From assembly GCA_013180565.1 (NCBI GenBank), contig QBUN01000283.1:1-6245 (forward strand): DNA of 6,245 bases, written 5' to 3'. Position 1 is the first letter of the stretch, and the number at the start of each line of letters is the position of its first letter. The stretch comes from Candidatus Methanophaga sp. GoMg3.2 (lineage in GTDB: Archaea; Halobacteriota; Syntropharchaeia; Alkanophagales; Methanospirareceae). Below, piece by piece: positions 5,784 to 6,245 of this stretch. The translations under genes and the position numbers were made by a program. Below the pieces are notes generated by a model, which saw nothing but the letters and a program-made list of their open reading frames with translations, made no database searches and was not told the origin of the DNA.

Positions 5784-6080
5784 CTAACCCACTTCCACGC
5801 CTTCGCCCGCTTTACCCGGCTTCCTCGCAGCAGGCAATCGCTTCATCTCCGGTGGCACCTTCACTCTCAGTATGTTCGTAGAACGTACATGATATACCGG
5901 ATCACCGGTCATCGGGTCGTAGTCCTCAGTGCGAATAATACTGCTTACTACCGTTTTAAACTTCAATACCGTACCGTCTTCCAACGTATATTCATTCCAA
6001 TCTTCTTTTATCGTCTCAAAGTCTACGTCCATTGCTCCTATCTCCCTACCATTTGGTAAATGAACTTTCAATTTCTCCAC
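5784..6080 (-). CDS. Conserved-looking 98-residue protein of unknown function
   Basis: I do not recognise a named family. The protein is soluble, with no signal or membrane segment. Residues 1-76 look like an all-beta domain with short alternating strands. KEDWNEYTLEDGTVLKFK (25-42) includes a D-G-T turn, and IRTEDYDPMTGDPVYHV (49-65) is followed by RSTNILRVKVP (66-76). The last 20 residues are rich in Lys, Pro, Gly and Glu and are probably disordered. The dense motif pattern suggests a conserved archaeal protein, and the fold might be a small barrel, but this is inference. The start is GTG at 6080, with GGGAG 7 nt upstream. A TTG seven residues... further in, preceded by GGTGGAG, is an alternative. 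The gene has its own TATA box and converges on trm56 with a 6-bp gap, so shared function is not implied. Confidence 0.8.
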   Translation of the reverse strand: MEKLKVHLPNGREIGAMDVDFETIKEDWNEYTLEDGTVLKFKTVVSSIIRTEDYDPMTGDPVYHVRSTNILRVKVPPEMKRLPAARKPGKAGEGVEVG

Positions 6081-6087
6081 CCTTTAT

Positions 6088-6118
6088 CTCCCTTTCATAA
6101 ATACGTGATAATATAAAT
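6088..6118 (-). promoter_or_regulatory. Promoter and ribosome binding site of the 98-residue gene
   Basis: On the minus strand ATTTATATT (6110-6118) is a clear TATA box. Transcription about 25 nt downstream would begin near 6090, making the leader very short. GGGAG (6088-6092) lies 7 nt before the GTG at 6080 and is the likely ribosome binding site. If the start site is as predicted, only part of it would be in the mRNA. Confidence 0.45.
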
Positions 6119-6182
6119 TTGGTCTTTATGAATATAAGCTACCCATTACCCTTTTTCATTATAGATAAAGTGAAACTTCTAA

Positions 6183-6245
6183 TTATTTAAGGCTCTTCGC
6201 TGTTTTGTATGGGTAACTCAATATCCCTAATATCCGCTGAAGCAG
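6183..6245 (-). CDS. Possible 3' end of a gene entering from the right edge
   Basis: The minus strand is open from the window edge in two frames. One encodes LLQRILGILSYPYKTAKSLK, ending at TAA (6183-6185). The other encodes ASADIRDIELPIQNSEEP, ending at TAA (6187-6189). Both look protein-like and they stop within 4 bp of each other. The plus strand is also open here from ATG at 6210. The true frame, and even the strand, cannot be decided from 60 bp. If it is a minus-strand gene, it lies upstream of the 98-residue gene, which has its own promoter. Confidence 0.25.
   Translation of the reverse strand: MLQRILGILSYPYKTAKSLK

Overview
The window is archaeal and probably euryarchaeal. The evidence is a clear archaeal tRNA C56 2'-O-methyltransferase (aTrm56), an A/V-type ATP synthase proteolipid with the single-hairpin archaeal form, an MJ0936-like phosphodiesterase, and TATA/BRE-type promoters instead of -35/-10 boxes. 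The mixed-AT composition with long AT-rich spacers, and a large SNF2 protein with a DUF3670-type N-terminal half, would fit a methanogen or ANME-like lineage. That placement is a guess, because no rRNA or other marker is present.

Layout. Positions 1-258 hold the tail of an unidentified plus-strand gene, then coding-like debris interrupted by stops. Four genes follow, all on the minus strand and so read right to left: snf2 (1774-4914), an MJ0936/YfcE-type phosphodiesterase (1067-1555), the ATP synthase c/K subunit (534-848) and a small two-helix membrane protein resembling AtpZ (259-483). The spacers between the first three are both 218 bp, so the three genes probably have separate promoters. 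The K subunit and the small membrane protein are close enough to be co-transcribed. At 4915-5228 a 314-bp promoter region separates snf2 from the divergent trm56 (5229-5777). Trm56 converges, with only a 6-bp gap, on a 98-residue protein of unknown function (5784-6080, minus). The right edge may hold the 3' end of another minus-strand gene.

Functional picture. Most of the window is housekeeping: tRNA modification, energy coupling, a metallophosphoesterase and a nucleic-acid translocase. Nothing shows these genes to be one system. The least explained structures are (i) a proteolipid gene standing apart from the rest of its ATP synthase operon and paired with an AtpZ-like protein; (ii) three copies of a short element made of three TCT(C/T)GTG-like units spaced 9-11 bp apart, two of them facing each other as a ~136-bp inverted repeat between snf2 and the phosphodiesterase; (iii) the conserved-looking 98-residue protein; and (iv) a phosphodiesterase in which one usual metal-site histidine appears replaced.
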